From contig NZ_NISI01000016.1 of the NCBI RefSeq assembly GCF_002205845.1, forward strand, positions 1-64,000: 64,000 nt of DNA, read 5' to 3'. The stretch is from Roseateles puraquae (GTDB taxonomy: Bacteria; Pseudomonadota; Gammaproteobacteria; Burkholderiales; Burkholderiaceae_C). Below, in pieces: positions 24,892-37,607 of the stretch. The position numbers and the translations under genes were made by a program. The stretch's first letter is position 1; each line of letters opens with the position of its first letter. A model generated the notes under the pieces. It saw only the letters and a program-made list of their open reading frames with translations. It was not told the DNA's origin and made no database searches.

Positions 24892-25863
24892 ATGCCCACC
24901 ATCCTCATCGTCGACGACAACGCCCCCTTGATCCAGGTCATGGCCCCCATGCTGGCGGGCCTCGGGCAGGTGAGGTTTGCCACCAGCGGCGCTGCCGCCC
25001 TGCGCCAGATGCGGCTGGACCCACCCGACCTGGTCCTGCTGGACGCCGAAATGCCCGAGATGGACGGCTTCGAAGTCTGCGCCGCCATGCGGGCAGACGC
25101 CGCGCTGGAGGCCATCCCCGTCATCTTCGTCACCAGCCATGACGATCTGGAGGCGGAGTTGCGTGGCCTGGCTGCCGGTGCGGTGGATTTCATCGCCAAG
25201 CCCGTGCGCGAACCTCTGCTGGTGGCCCGTGTCACGACCCATTTGCGCCTGAAGCACCTGACCGACGAACTCCGCCGCACGGCTCAACGTGACGGACTCA
25301 CGGGCCTGCACAACCGGGGCAGCTTCGACCAGCACCTCAGCCGCGAATGGCAGCGCAGCCTGCGCACCGGCACGCCCCTGTCGCTGGTGTTGCTCGATGT
25401 GGACCACTTCAAGCGCTACAACGACCACTACGGCCACCCGGCAGGCGATGCCTGCCTGCGCGCGGTCGCGGCGGCGCTCGGCGGCCTGGCCCGCCGACCT
25501 GGCGATCTGGCGGCCCGGGTGGGCGGCGAAGAATTCGCGGTGCTGCTGCCCAACACCACGCCCGAGGGCGCACGCGAGGTGGCCGAAGCGATCTGCCAGG
25601 CCATCGGCCAGCTCGCCCTGCCCCATGCGGCGTCCCTGACCGCCGACCACGTCACGGTCAGCCTCGGCGTGGCCGGCTGGGTGCCCCGCCCGTCGCCCCA
25701 CGACGGCGCCGAGCAGGCGCTGATGAAGCGCGCCGGCGAGGCCCTGTACGACGCCAAGGCCGCAGGCCGCAGCCGTGTCGGCCCGGTCGCGCGGGCGACA
25801 CCGGACGCCGCCGCCGGCTCGTACGTTCCCGCACCCATCAACGCGACCCGTTGCCCGGCCTGA
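24892..25863 (+). CDS. Response regulator with GGDEF (diguanylate cyclase) output
   Basis: 323 residues from ATG 24892. Residues 1-120 are a receiver domain (ILIVDDN; phosphoacceptor D51 in LLDAEMPEMDG; lysine in IAKPV). Residues ~128-300 are a GGDEF domain with an intact GGEEF at 211-215 and an RxxD inhibitory-site motif (RPGD, 202-205) five residues upstream, so c-di-GMP synthesis with product inhibition is expected. It ends 2 bases before the hybrid histidine kinase, its likely partner. Confidence 0.93.
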   Translation: MPTILIVDDNAPLIQVMAPMLAGLGQVRFATSGAAALRQMRLDPPDLVLLDAEMPEMDGFEVCAAMRADAALEAIPVIFVTSHDDLEAELRGLAAGAVDFIAKPVREPLLVARVTTHLRLKHLTDELRRTAQRDGLTGLHNRGSFDQHLSREWQRSLRTGTPLSLVLLDVDHFKRYNDHYGHPAGDACLRAVAAALGGLARRPGDLAARVGGEEFAVLLPNTTPEGAREVAEAICQAIGQLALPHAASLTADHVTVSLGVAGWVPRPSPHDGAEQALMKRAGEALYDAKAAGRSRVGPVARATPDAAAGSYVPAPINATRCPA

Positions 25864-25865
25864 CC

Positions 25866-29174
<3,309 letters not shown>

Positions 29175-29226
29175 GCGTTTGCGCGACAGCGCGTGACGCC
29201 CGCGCAGACACCTAGAATGCGCCACC

Positions 29227-29610
29227 ATGCTCCGCCTGAACCACGCCCGCTCACGCCGCCACCTCGGCTGGCTGATCGTCGTGTTCCTGCTGGGCGTGCT
29301 CGCCCCCGGCATCAGCGCCGCGCTGGCCCATGCCCGGGGCGACTTCGCGGCGCTGCAGGATGTCTGCCGCTCGCCGGCTGCCAGCAACAGCCTGCAGCCC
29401 AAGCCGCTCGAAGCGGCCCTGGACCTGCTGGCCAAAGGGCACTGCCCCGCCTGCCACATCGGCACCGGCGACCTGGCACCGCCTCCCGCGCCCCTGCCGC
29501 TGACGCTGCGCAACGACCTGCTGCTGCAAGCGCCTGAACGCTTCTGGACCGCCCCGGTCACCGCCCACGCCTGGCGCCCCGCCAGCGCGCGCGCCCCTCC
29601 CGCCGCTTGA
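29227..29610 (+). CDS. DUF2946 family protein
   Basis: 127 residues. An N-terminal membrane or signal segment (LGWLIVVFLLGVLAPGISAALA) is followed by a short exported domain with HCPACHIGTGD near residues 73-83, a cysteine/histidine motif like the metal-binding CPFC of DUF2946 proteins. This family is commonly encoded beside TonB-dependent receptors and copper genes. It is the first gene of the metal-related cluster, 95 bases before the Cys/Asp-rich receptor. Confidence 0.75.
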   Translation: MLRLNHARSRRHLGWLIVVFLLGVLAPGISAALAHARGDFAALQDVCRSPAASNSLQPKPLEAALDLLAKGHCPACHIGTGDLAPPPAPLPLTLRNDLLLQAPERFWTAPVTAHAWRPASARAPPAA

Positions 29611-29705
29611 TCGCTCCCTGACGCTGTCGCGCCCCTTGGGGCCGGCATTTGCCTGCCCGCCCGGCCTGGCCGCGGCGCGCGGGCCTGGTTCGATCACTGC
29701 TGCTC

Positions 29706-32105
29706 ATGAACAAGACTCTTCTCGCGCGCGCGGCTGCGGCCTGCGCGGCGCTCTACCTGCTGCCTGGCCTGGCCCTGGCCTGCGACGACTGCGATTGCGA
29801 CGACACGCCCGCGCCCATGGCCAGCGCCGCGGCCGGCACCGCTGCGCAGGAGGGCGACACGCCCGCCCCACGCGCCAAGCTCGGCCTGGTGCGCGTGCAA
29901 GGCGCCTCACCCAGCTCCCTGCCCACCAACATCCCCACCACGCGCGAAACCGTCACGCGCGAGGACATCGAGCGCAACATCAATGCGACCGACTCGGAGG
30001 ATGCGCTCAAGTACCTGCCGAGCCTGTTGGTGCGCAAGCGCTACATCGGCGACTACAACCACGCCATCCTGTCCAGCCGCGCCTCGGGCACCGGCAACAG
30101 TGCGCGCTCGGCGGTCTATGCCGACGGCATCCTCCTATCCAACTTCCTGGGCAACGGCGTGGGCGGGCTGAGCTTCCCGCCGCGCTGGGGCCTGGTCACG
30201 CCGGAGGAGATCGAGCGGGTGGACGTGATGTACGGCCCCTTCTCGGCCGCCTACCCCGGCAACTCGGTGGGCGCCGTGGTCGACTACGTGACCCGCATGC
30301 CGACGAAGTTCGAGGCCCACGCCAAGGTCGGCTATGTGAGCCAGCCCTTCAAGCTCTACAACACCGACACCACCTACCGCGCCTGGCAGGCCAGCGCCTC
30401 GGTGGGCAGCCGGGACGGCGATCTGAGCTGGTGGATCAACGTCAACCGCACCGACAGCGACGGCCAGCCGCTGACCTTCGCCACCCGGCTGGTGTCCTCC
30501 GGCACGGCCGTCACCACCGGCACGCCGGTCACCGGCGCGGTCGCCGGCCTGAACAACGCCAATCAGGCCTGGTGGCTGATTGGCGCGGGCACCCAGTACC
30601 GCACGGTGCAGGACCACCTCAAACTCAAGTTCGCCTATGACCTGAGCCCGACCCTGCGCGCCAGCTATGTGTTCGGTGCCTGGCGCAATGACGCTGACGG
30701 CAACTCCGAGAGCTATCTGCGCAATGCCGCCGGGCAGCCGGTGACCAGCGGCGCCATCGTCATCGACGGCAAGCAGTACGCCGCGCTCACCGGGGGCGAC
30801 CTCGCCGTCACCCGCGAGAAGCTCAGCCACACCATGCATGGCCTGTCGCTGAAGAGCCGCAGCGGCGGCACCTGGGACTGGGAACTGGCCGCCAGCCTCT
30901 ACGACTACGGCCGCGACGAGAAGCGCCAGAACGCCGCCACCAACGCGCAGCCCAGCGCCTTGAACGGCGGCGCGGGCACGCTGGCCGATGGCAGCGGCAC
31001 GGGCTGGCACACGCTGGCCGCCAAGGGCATCTGGCGGCCGGCGGGCACCGACCATGTCGTGGACGTCGGCCTGCAGCAAGACAGCTACCAGCTCCGCTAC
31101 ATCACCACCAGCCTGACCAACAACTATCTGCAGGACGGCCCGGGCACCTTGACCAGCAATGTGAGCGGCAACACCACGCTGCAGGCGGCCTACGTGCAGG
31201 ACGCCTGGCTGATCGCGCCCGACTGGAAGGCCGTGGCCGGCCTGCGCGCGGAGCGCTGGGAGGCGAGCGATGGCCGCACGGATTTCTCCGGCAGCAGCAA
31301 GCTCAGCTACCCCACGCGGCGCGAGCATTTCCTGTCGCCCAAGCTTGCGCTGTCCTGGCAGGCGCTGGAGAACACGGTGCTGAAGGCGTCCGTGGGCCGC
31401 GCCGTGCGCATGCCCACCGTCAGCGAGCTCTATGGGGCAACCTCCACCACCAACTCGCTCTACATCAACGACCCCAACCTGAAGCCCGAGAAGTCGTGGA
31501 CCGCGGAGCTCAGCGCCGAAGGCCTGTGGGGGCCGCTGCAGTCGCGGGTCACGCTGTTCGCTGAAACCACGCGCGACTCGCTGTATTCGCAGACCGCGTT
31601 CGACGCCGCGGCCAACCGCAACATCAGCCGCGTGCAGAACGTCGACAAGGTGGGCACCACCGGCCTGGAAGCCAGCTTCGGCACCCAGGACTGGCTGACG
31701 CGCGGGCTGGACCTGTCCATGAGCCTCACCTACACCGACTCCAAGATCAAGGCCAACCGCGGCTTTGTCGCGGTGGCAGGCGACACCGTGGGCAAGTGGC
31801 AGCCCAACATCGCGCGCTGGCGCGCCACCGCGCAGGCGGGCTACCGACTCAACGCAGCCTGGAGCGCCAACCTCGCGGTGCGCTACAGCGGCCCGCAGTA
31901 CCGCACGCTCAACAATGCCGACGTGAACGGCTTCGCCTACCAGGGCGTCAGCAAGTTCCTCACGGCGGATGCGCGCCTGCGCTGGCAGATCGACCGCCAG
32001 TGGAGTGCAGCGTTCGGTGTGGACAACCTGAACAACGACAAGTACTGGAACTTCCACCCGTATCCGCAGCGCAGCTATTCCGCTGAGTTGAAGTTCGACC
32101 TGTGA
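29706..32105 (+). CDS. TonB-dependent outer-membrane receptor with Cys/Asp-rich N-terminus
   Basis: 799 residues from ATG 29706. After a signal peptide (AALYLLPGLALA) comes a striking CDDCDCDDTPAP stretch, likely a metal-binding tail. A plug domain follows (TRETVTREDIERNINATDSEDALKYLP region; NSVGAVVDYVTRMP), then a beta-barrel ending in an aromatic strand SAELKFDL. It would import a metal or metal complex using TonB energy. Neighbours (DUF2946, YcnI-like protein) suggest copper. It overlaps nothing; the YcnI gene starts 11 bases later. Confidence 0.9.
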   Translation: MNKTLLARAAAACAALYLLPGLALACDDCDCDDTPAPMASAAAGTAAQEGDTPAPRAKLGLVRVQGASPSSLPTNIPTTRETVTREDIERNINATDSEDALKYLPSLLVRKRYIGDYNHAILSSRASGTGNSARSAVYADGILLSNFLGNGVGGLSFPPRWGLVTPEEIERVDVMYGPFSAAYPGNSVGAVVDYVTRMPTKFEAHAKVGYVSQPFKLYNTDTTYRAWQASASVGSRDGDLSWWINVNRTDSDGQPLTFATRLVSSGTAVTTGTPVTGAVAGLNNANQAWWLIGAGTQYRTVQDHLKLKFAYDLSPTLRASYVFGAWRNDADGNSESYLRNAAGQPVTSGAIVIDGKQYAALTGGDLAVTREKLSHTMHGLSLKSRSGGTWDWELAASLYDYGRDEKRQNAATNAQPSALNGGAGTLADGSGTGWHTLAAKGIWRPAGTDHVVDVGLQQDSYQLRYITTSLTNNYLQDGPGTLTSNVSGNTTLQAAYVQDAWLIAPDWKAVAGLRAERWEASDGRTDFSGSSKLSYPTRREHFLSPKLALSWQALENTVLKASVGRAVRMPTVSELYGATSTTNSLYINDPNLKPEKSWTAELSAEGLWGPLQSRVTLFAETTRDSLYSQTAFDAAANRNISRVQNVDKVGTTGLEASFGTQDWLTRGLDLSMSLTYTDSKIKANRGFVAVAGDTVGKWQPNIARWRATAQAGYRLNAAWSANLAVRYSGPQYRTLNNADVNGFAYQGVSKFLTADARLRWQIDRQWSAAFGVDNLNNDKYWNFHPYPQRSYSAELKFDL

Positions 32106-32116
32106 GGACCGCCGCC

Positions 32117-32638
32117 ATGACCAAGACCGCCCTGCTCCTGACTGCACTGTTCAGCGGCATCGCCCACGCCCACATCACGCTCGACCAGCCCGCGGCGCCC
32201 GCCGGCAGCAGCTACCGCGCCACCTTCAAGGTCGGCCACGGCTGTGACGGCGCAGCCACCACGGCCATCACCATCACGCTGCCGGACGGCCTGCGCGGCG
32301 CCAAGCCCATGCCCAAACCCGGCTGGACGCTGACCACCACGCGCCGGCCGCTCAAGGCGCCCTACGAGAGCCACGGCAAGACCGTCGCCGACGAACTCGC
32401 CGAGGTGCGCTGGACGGCCAACACGCCGGCCGATGCCCTGCCCGACGCCTGGTACGACGAATTCGTCGTGCGCGCCAGCCTGCCGGCCGAGCCGGGCGAG
32501 CTGTTCTTCGCCGTGCGCCAGACCTGCACCGAGGGCGAGTGGCACTGGGCCGAGAAGCCCAGCGCCGCCAACCCGAAGCCACGCGCACCGGCCGTGAAGC
32601 TGGTCGTGCAACCCGCCGCGTCGCAACCCCACCACTGA
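32117..32638 (+). CDS. YcnI-like (DUF1775) periplasmic copper-binding protein
   Basis: 173 residues from ATG 32117 with a GAGGA site. A cleavable signal peptide ends at HA, so the mature protein begins with HITLDQPAAPAG, the N-terminal histidine of the YcnI family. GHGCDGAATTAI and the C-terminal FFAVRQTCTEGEWHWAEKP, with the conserved tryptophans, are typical. YcnI domains bind copper(II) through the N-terminal histidine brace. Placement between two TonB receptors supports a copper-handling cluster. Confidence 0.9.
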   Translation: MTKTALLLTALFSGIAHAHITLDQPAAPAGSSYRATFKVGHGCDGAATTAITITLPDGLRGAKPMPKPGWTLTTTRRPLKAPYESHGKTVADELAEVRWTANTPADALPDAWYDEFVVRASLPAEPGELFFAVRQTCTEGEWHWAEKPSAANPKPRAPAVKLVVQPAASQPHH

Positions 32639-32661
32639 CCTGAATCGCCACGAGCCCTCTC

Positions 32662-32688
32662 GCCGGCCGCGCCTTGCGGCGCACCGGC
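32662..32688. repeat. GC-rich hairpin between the YcnI gene and the second receptor
   Basis: GCCGG (32662-32666) pairs with CCGGC (32684-32688), and the inner GCGCC (32669-32673) with GGCGC (32678-32682) around TTGC. There is no T-run, so it is not a classic terminator. It could lower downstream expression or protect the upstream mRNA end. Confidence 0.4.
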
Positions 32689-32713
32689 CAGCGGAGCCGT
32701 GGCCACCTCTGCC

Positions 32714-34879
32714 ATGACACACCTGACCCCCTCCCGCGCCCGCCAACCGGCCCTGGCGCTGGTCCCCCTCGCCTGCCTGCTGGCCCTGCCGGCCGCCGCC
32801 CAGACGGACACCACCACCCTGGAGCGCGTCTCCGTCACCGGTACCGCCAGCGGCCTGGCCACGGCGGCCGGCAGCAACTCGCGACTGGGGCTGACGCTGC
32901 AGCAGACGCCGGCCAGCGTCACCGTCATCGACCGCGAGGCCATCGAGGCCCGCGGCGCCGCCACCACGCAAGACCTGCTCAAGGGCGTGCCCGGCGTCGT
33001 GTTCTCCGACCCGCCCGGCTCGGCCGGCAGCGTGTTCTACCGCGGCTTCGGGTCGGGCTCGCTGGCCCAGCTCTACAACGGCATCAGCGTGCAGTACGAC
33101 GCCATCGCCGCCCGGCCGGTGGACAGCTGGATCGTCGAGCGGCTGGAAGCCATCGGCGGACCGTCGAGCTTCCTGAACGGCTCGGGCGCCGTCGGCGGCA
33201 CGATCAACGTCATCACCAAGGTGGCCGACACCAGCGGTGACATCACACGGCTTTACACCGGCCTGGGCGACCGCGCGCAGTTGGCCGGCAGCTGGCAGCG
33301 CACCGTGGCCGACCAGGTGCTGCGCGTGGAACTCAACCGCAGCGAGGGCGCCCTGTGGACGCAAGGCCGCGACCGCAGCGCCTGGCAGGCCAGCGCCTCC
33401 TGGCGCGCACCGCTGACGGCCGGCCTGGTGCACACCCTGGCGCTGGAGCGCCAGCACGAGAAGGTGCTGCAGCCTTACTGGGGCACGCCGATGCTGCGCG
33501 CCGCCGACGGCAGCGCGAGCGGCCAGCTGCGCTTCGACCCCGGCACCTTTGGCGTGAACTACAACGTGGTGGACGGCCGCTACGAGCAGGACGTCGACTG
33601 GGCGCGATCCATCCTCGAATGGACCGTCTCGCCCGCGACGCGCCTGACCCACACCCTCTATCACTACAACGCCCTGCGCGACTACGACAACGTCGAGGTC
33701 TACACCTTCAAGGCCGGCAACACCGCGGTCGAGCGCAGCAGCGCCCTGCTGCAGCGCCACGACCAGCACGTGACCGGCAGCCGCCTGGAGGCCAGCCACA
33801 GCACCACCCTAGCCGGCCTGCGCTCCGATTTCGCCGCCGGCTGGGACTGGAGCTTCAATGAGCAGACGCGTTTCCCGCTGTCGGTCGCCGGCCCCTTCGA
33901 CACCACCTCACCCTACGCGCCGGCCGACCGCTACTTCCTGCAGACGCCCGGCATCACGCGCACCTACACACCGGGCGCCACCAACCTGCTGCGCAGCTTT
34001 GCGCTCTTCCTGGAGAACCGCACGGTGCTGGGCGGTGGCTGGTCGGTGGTCAGCGCGCTGCGGGCCGATCGCATCGCGCTGGACGTGCGCAACCACCGCG
34101 CGGTCACGGCCACCAACCCGGCGCTGTTCACCACGCGCTTCTCGCCCGTCACGGGCCGGCTTGGGCTGGTGAAGGACCTCGGCGCCGACTGGCAGGTCTA
34201 CGCCCAGGCCAGCACCGCCGCCGACCCGCCGTCGGGCGTGCTGGCCACGGCCGGCTTCTCGGCACTGCGCAACTTCGACCTCACCACCGGCCGCCAGGTC
34301 GAGGTGGGCAGCAAATGGGGCTTCGATGCCGGCCGAGGCTGGGCGACGCTGGCGGCCTACGACATCACGCGCAGGAACCTCGCCATCACCGACCCCAACG
34401 ACCGCACCCAGGTCATCCCGGTCGGCGCGCAGAGCAGCCGTGGCGTGGAGCTCAACACGCGATGGCGCCCGACGGCCGCCTGGACGCTGGCCGCCCAGGC
34501 CAGCTACACCCAGGCGCAGTACGACACCTTCGTCGAGACCGTGGGCACGGCGACCGTCTCGCGCGCCGGCAACCGCCCGGCCAATGTGCCGGCCGTCGTG
34601 CTGGGCGCCAGCGCCGACTGGCGGGTGAACGACGCCCTCACGATGGGGGCGGACTGGCGCCACGTCGGCCGCCGTTATGCCAACACCGCCAACACCGTGT
34701 GGGACGGCGCCTATGACCTGCTGGGGTTCAACCTCACGCTGCGCATCACGCCCCAGCTCACCGCCCGGCTGCGCGTGGACAACGCGACGGATGCCCGCTA
34801 CGTGGCCAGCCTCAGCACCAGCCTGCCCTACCTCGGCGCACCGCGCAGCCTCAGTGGCGCGCTCGACTGGCGCTTCTGA
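32714..34879 (+). CDS. TonB-dependent siderophore-type receptor
   Basis: 721 residues from ATG 32714 (a GTG at 32699 adds five residues). A signal peptide (LVPLACLLALPAAAQ), a plug with QQTPASVTVIDREAIEARGA and VERLEAIGGPSSFLNGSGAV, and a 22-strand-type barrel ending in LSGALDWRF match the ferric-siderophore receptor subfamily. The PepSY membrane protein starts 2 bases after its stop. Substrate could be a siderophore, or a copper chelate given its neighbours. Confidence 0.92.
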   Translation: MTHLTPSRARQPALALVPLACLLALPAAAQTDTTTLERVSVTGTASGLATAAGSNSRLGLTLQQTPASVTVIDREAIEARGAATTQDLLKGVPGVVFSDPPGSAGSVFYRGFGSGSLAQLYNGISVQYDAIAARPVDSWIVERLEAIGGPSSFLNGSGAVGGTINVITKVADTSGDITRLYTGLGDRAQLAGSWQRTVADQVLRVELNRSEGALWTQGRDRSAWQASASWRAPLTAGLVHTLALERQHEKVLQPYWGTPMLRAADGSASGQLRFDPGTFGVNYNVVDGRYEQDVDWARSILEWTVSPATRLTHTLYHYNALRDYDNVEVYTFKAGNTAVERSSALLQRHDQHVTGSRLEASHSTTLAGLRSDFAAGWDWSFNEQTRFPLSVAGPFDTTSPYAPADRYFLQTPGITRTYTPGATNLLRSFALFLENRTVLGGGWSVVSALRADRIALDVRNHRAVTATNPALFTTRFSPVTGRLGLVKDLGADWQVYAQASTAADPPSGVLATAGFSALRNFDLTTGRQVEVGSKWGFDAGRGWATLAAYDITRRNLAITDPNDRTQVIPVGAQSSRGVELNTRWRPTAAWTLAAQASYTQAQYDTFVETVGTATVSRAGNRPANVPAVVLGASADWRVNDALTMGADWRHVGRRYANTANTVWDGAYDLLGFNLTLRITPQLTARLRVDNATDARYVASLSTSLPYLGAPRSLSGALDWRF

Positions 34880-34881
34880 TC

Positions 34882-36378
34882 ATGAAGCGGCTGCTCTACC
34901 TGCTGCACCGCTGGGCCGGCATCACGCTGGCGCTGGTGATGGCGCTGTGGTTCCTGTCGGGCATGGTCATGCTCTATGTGGGCTACCCCAAGCTCACGCC
35001 CGCCGAGCAATTGCAGGGCCAGGCCGTGCTGACCGCCGGGCCCGACTGCTGCGTGCCGCTGGCCGAGGCGCTCGCGGCCTCCGGCCTGCGCGAGCCGACT
35101 CAGTGGCGGCTGATGCGCATCGGCGGCGAGCTGCGTTATGTGTTCGGCGACGGCCGCAAGGCTGCGGCTGCCGTCGATGCACGCAGCGGCCGGCGTGTGC
35201 CACCAACCGACGCGAGCGCCGCGGTGGCCAGTGCCGCCGAGTTCGCCGGCGGTGCCCCCGTGCACTGGCTCGGCGAGGTGCAGGAGGACGCCTGGACCCA
35301 CTCCCGCGCGCTCGACGCCCACCGGCCGCTGCAGGTCGTCGCGGTGGACGAGCCCGACGGCCGCTGGCTCTACGTCAGCAGCCGCACCGGCGAGGTGGTG
35401 CGCGATGCCAGCCGCACCGAACGCACCTGGGGCTGGGTGGGCGCCTGGCTGCACTGGCTCTATGTCTTCCGCGGCGGTGCACTCGACGCCTGGTGGACCG
35501 ACATCGTCATCTGGCTGGCCATCGCCGGTGGCGTGCTGGCCCTGAGCGGCAGCGTGGTCGGCGTGTGGCGCTGGCGCTTCGGCACGCCTTACAAGACGGG
35601 CTCGCGCTCGCCCTACCGCGCGGGCCTGATGCGCTGGCACCACCTCGTGGGCCTGACGGGCGGCCTGCTGGCACTGACCTGGGTGCTCAGCGGCCTGTTC
35701 TCCATGAACCCGTGGAAGCTCTTCACGGCCAACGGGGCCAAGCCCGACCGCATCGCCTTCGCCGGCGGCCCGCTGCGCGCGGACGATGCGCCTGCCGCGG
35801 CCCACGTGCTGGCGCAACTGAGCGCCGACGGCCAGGCCCCGCGCCTGCTGGAATGGCGCCGTGTGGCGGGCCAGCCGGTCGTGCTGGTTCAGACCGCGGG
35901 CGCCAGCTTCCTCGTCGATGCCTCCGGCCGGCGCCTCCCCCCACTATTCGAGGCCACGCTCGAACAGGCCGCCGCACGCCTGCTGCCGCAGGCCCGCATC
36001 ATCAGCCGCGAATGGCTGCAGGCCTACGACGCGCACTACTACGCCCGCGAGTCGCACACCATGACCGGCCACCGCGAACGCCCGCTGCCCGCGCTGCGCC
36101 TTCGCTTCGACGACCCCGCCGCCCATGAAGCCGTGCTCGACCCTGCCACCGGGAGCCTGGTGCAGCTCACCAACCGCCCGCAGCGTGCCGAGCGCTGGCT
36201 CTTCGCCTTCCTGCACAGCTTCGACCTGCCGGTGTTGCTCAACGCCCGACCCATGTGGGACCTCTGGATGCTGGGCTTCAGCCTCGCCGGCCTGGCGCTG
36301 TCACTGACCGGGGTGGTGCTGGGCTGGCGAAGGTTGAGGCACAAGGTCACGCGGCGGCCAGTGGCTGGGCGGCGGTAA
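34882..36378 (+). CDS. PepSY-associated membrane protein
   Basis: 498 residues with four or more membrane helices: residues 10-32 (HRWAGITLALVMALWFLSG), about 205-230, 255-280 and 455-480 (LGFSLAGLALSLTGVVLGWRR). PepSY-type repeats lie in the periplasmic loops. The HRW and RWHH motifs near the helices are typical of PepSY_TM proteins next to siderophore receptors, which are thought to reduce metal-siderophore complexes at the inner membrane. It is coupled to the receptor by a 2-base gap. Confidence 0.88.
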   Translation: MKRLLYLLHRWAGITLALVMALWFLSGMVMLYVGYPKLTPAEQLQGQAVLTAGPDCCVPLAEALAASGLREPTQWRLMRIGGELRYVFGDGRKAAAAVDARSGRRVPPTDASAAVASAAEFAGGAPVHWLGEVQEDAWTHSRALDAHRPLQVVAVDEPDGRWLYVSSRTGEVVRDASRTERTWGWVGAWLHWLYVFRGGALDAWWTDIVIWLAIAGGVLALSGSVVGVWRWRFGTPYKTGSRSPYRAGLMRWHHLVGLTGGLLALTWVLSGLFSMNPWKLFTANGAKPDRIAFAGGPLRADDAPAAAHVLAQLSADGQAPRLLEWRRVAGQPVVLVQTAGASFLVDASGRRLPPLFEATLEQAAARLLPQARIISREWLQAYDAHYYARESHTMTGHRERPLPALRLRFDDPAAHEAVLDPATGSLVQLTNRPQRAERWLFAFLHSFDLPVLLNARPMWDLWMLGFSLAGLALSLTGVVLGWRRLRHKVTRRPVAGRR

Positions 36379-36620
36379 CTGCCTTCAGGCGCGATGTGGG
36401 CGGGCGGAGCGGGGCGCTGCGGGTGGGGACAGAGGACCGCGGAAGGCTGATGGGAGCCGTTCGCGGCTCAGGGCCTCAGCGACGATTGTTCAGCCCCATC
36501 AAGCAGACGGCTGCGGGGCCGGCTTGCCTGTCGGCTTTGACTCCGACATCGGCCGCTCGGTGGGTAGTTCACGCACAGCCCGCCCGAATGACCGCTGCGC
36601 GGCACAGTGCTGTTCGGAAC
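36379..36620. other. Intergenic stretch, possible dispersed-repeat remnant
   Basis: 242 bases between convergent genes. No credible gene is visible. A block from about 36450 to 36605 (GGAGCCGTTCGCGGCT, then CCGAATGACCGCTGCGC near its end) resembles the GC-rich palindromic intergenic repeats of Burkholderiales; this resemblance is from memory and not checked. Confidence 0.35.
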
Positions 36621-37607
36621 TCAGCTGGCAGTCCGGCCCGCCTGCTTGATCGCATACATCTGCTGGTCGCTTCTGAGCATCAGGTCGACCAGCGCCTCTC
36701 CCTTGGCCGCGGTCGCGTACCCCACGCTGATGGAAACGGGCAAGCCCGCTGCGATCGTCGACCAGTCCCGGCGGCTGACCGCATCCATCAGGCGCTGAGC
36801 CATCTGACGCGCGAAGCCCTCATCTGCGTCTCGCAGTACCACGACAAACTCGTCACCGGCGAGCCGTGCAGCCAAGTCTGTCTTGCGGACGTTCGACCTC
36901 AAGACCTCGGCGATACCCTTCAGCACCTCGTCGCCGATGTTGTGCGTATACGTGTCGTTGATGAACTTGAAGCGGTTGACGTCGATCATCAGTAGCGAGA
37001 CACCGCCGCCTCCTGCTGCGCTCTCGCTCAGCCAAGCGGTCGCATCCTGCTCGAATCGGCGCCTGTTGGGCAGGCCTGTCAGGACGTCTTCGTGCGCGAG
37101 GCGCTCATAAACCCGACTGGTCTCGTTTGCCGCTGCAATCCGCGCAGAGCGACCGACGTATCTTCCCCACCCCCTGCTGGCGAAAAGCACGACCGCGAGG
37201 AAGACCAGTATTCCCCAGGCGGTCTCATTGGTAGTGCCCACGAACAGATCCAGGAACCTCTTGGGCACGACAAGATGGCTCAGCCCGACAAGGAAGGGAA
37301 GCAGGATGGCAAGCATCGCCAACTCAAGCACGAGGAGCGCCACGCTCGACCAGGCCTGCGGCATTCGGGAATGACGCAGAACAACTGCCGTGTACAGGGC
37401 GGCATAGGCGCTGCCCACAACGATGGCGACCACGGTACGGGCCGTCACATCCTCGAAGTCCAAATGCGACACCAGGAAGGACAGCGAGGTGAAGCCCAGC
37501 AGGACCAGGGTCACTTCCAGAACGGTACGCGCGGCACGCCTTGCCCAGGTGTCGTCCGCCTTGGGCATTGCGAACAGTCGTTGGAAAGCCTGAAGAACAA
37601 CCTGCAT
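36621..37607 (-). CDS. Membrane-anchored GGDEF-domain protein
   Basis: 328 residues from ATG 37607. Four or five hydrophobic segments (residues ~25-150) precede a GGDEF domain with HEDVLTGLPNRRRFEQD near 170, the variant active-site motif AGDEF in RLAGDEFVVVL, and an RxxD motif (RKTD) five residues upstream of it. AGDEF variants are often still active diguanylate cyclases. It stands alone; codon use is slightly less GC-rich than its neighbours. Confidence 0.87.
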   Translation of the reverse strand: MQVVLQAFQRLFAMPKADDTWARRAARTVLEVTLVLLGFTSLSFLVSHLDFEDVTARTVVAIVVGSAYAALYTAVVLRHSRMPQAWSSVALLVLELAMLAILLPFLVGLSHLVVPKRFLDLFVGTTNETAWGILVFLAVVLFASRGWGRYVGRSARIAAANETSRVYERLAHEDVLTGLPNRRRFEQDATAWLSESAAGGGGVSLLMIDVNRFKFINDTYTHNIGDEVLKGIAEVLRSNVRKTDLAARLAGDEFVVVLRDADEGFARQMAQRLMDAVSRRDWSTIAAGLPVSISVGYATAAKGEALVDLMLRSDQQMYAIKQAGRTAS

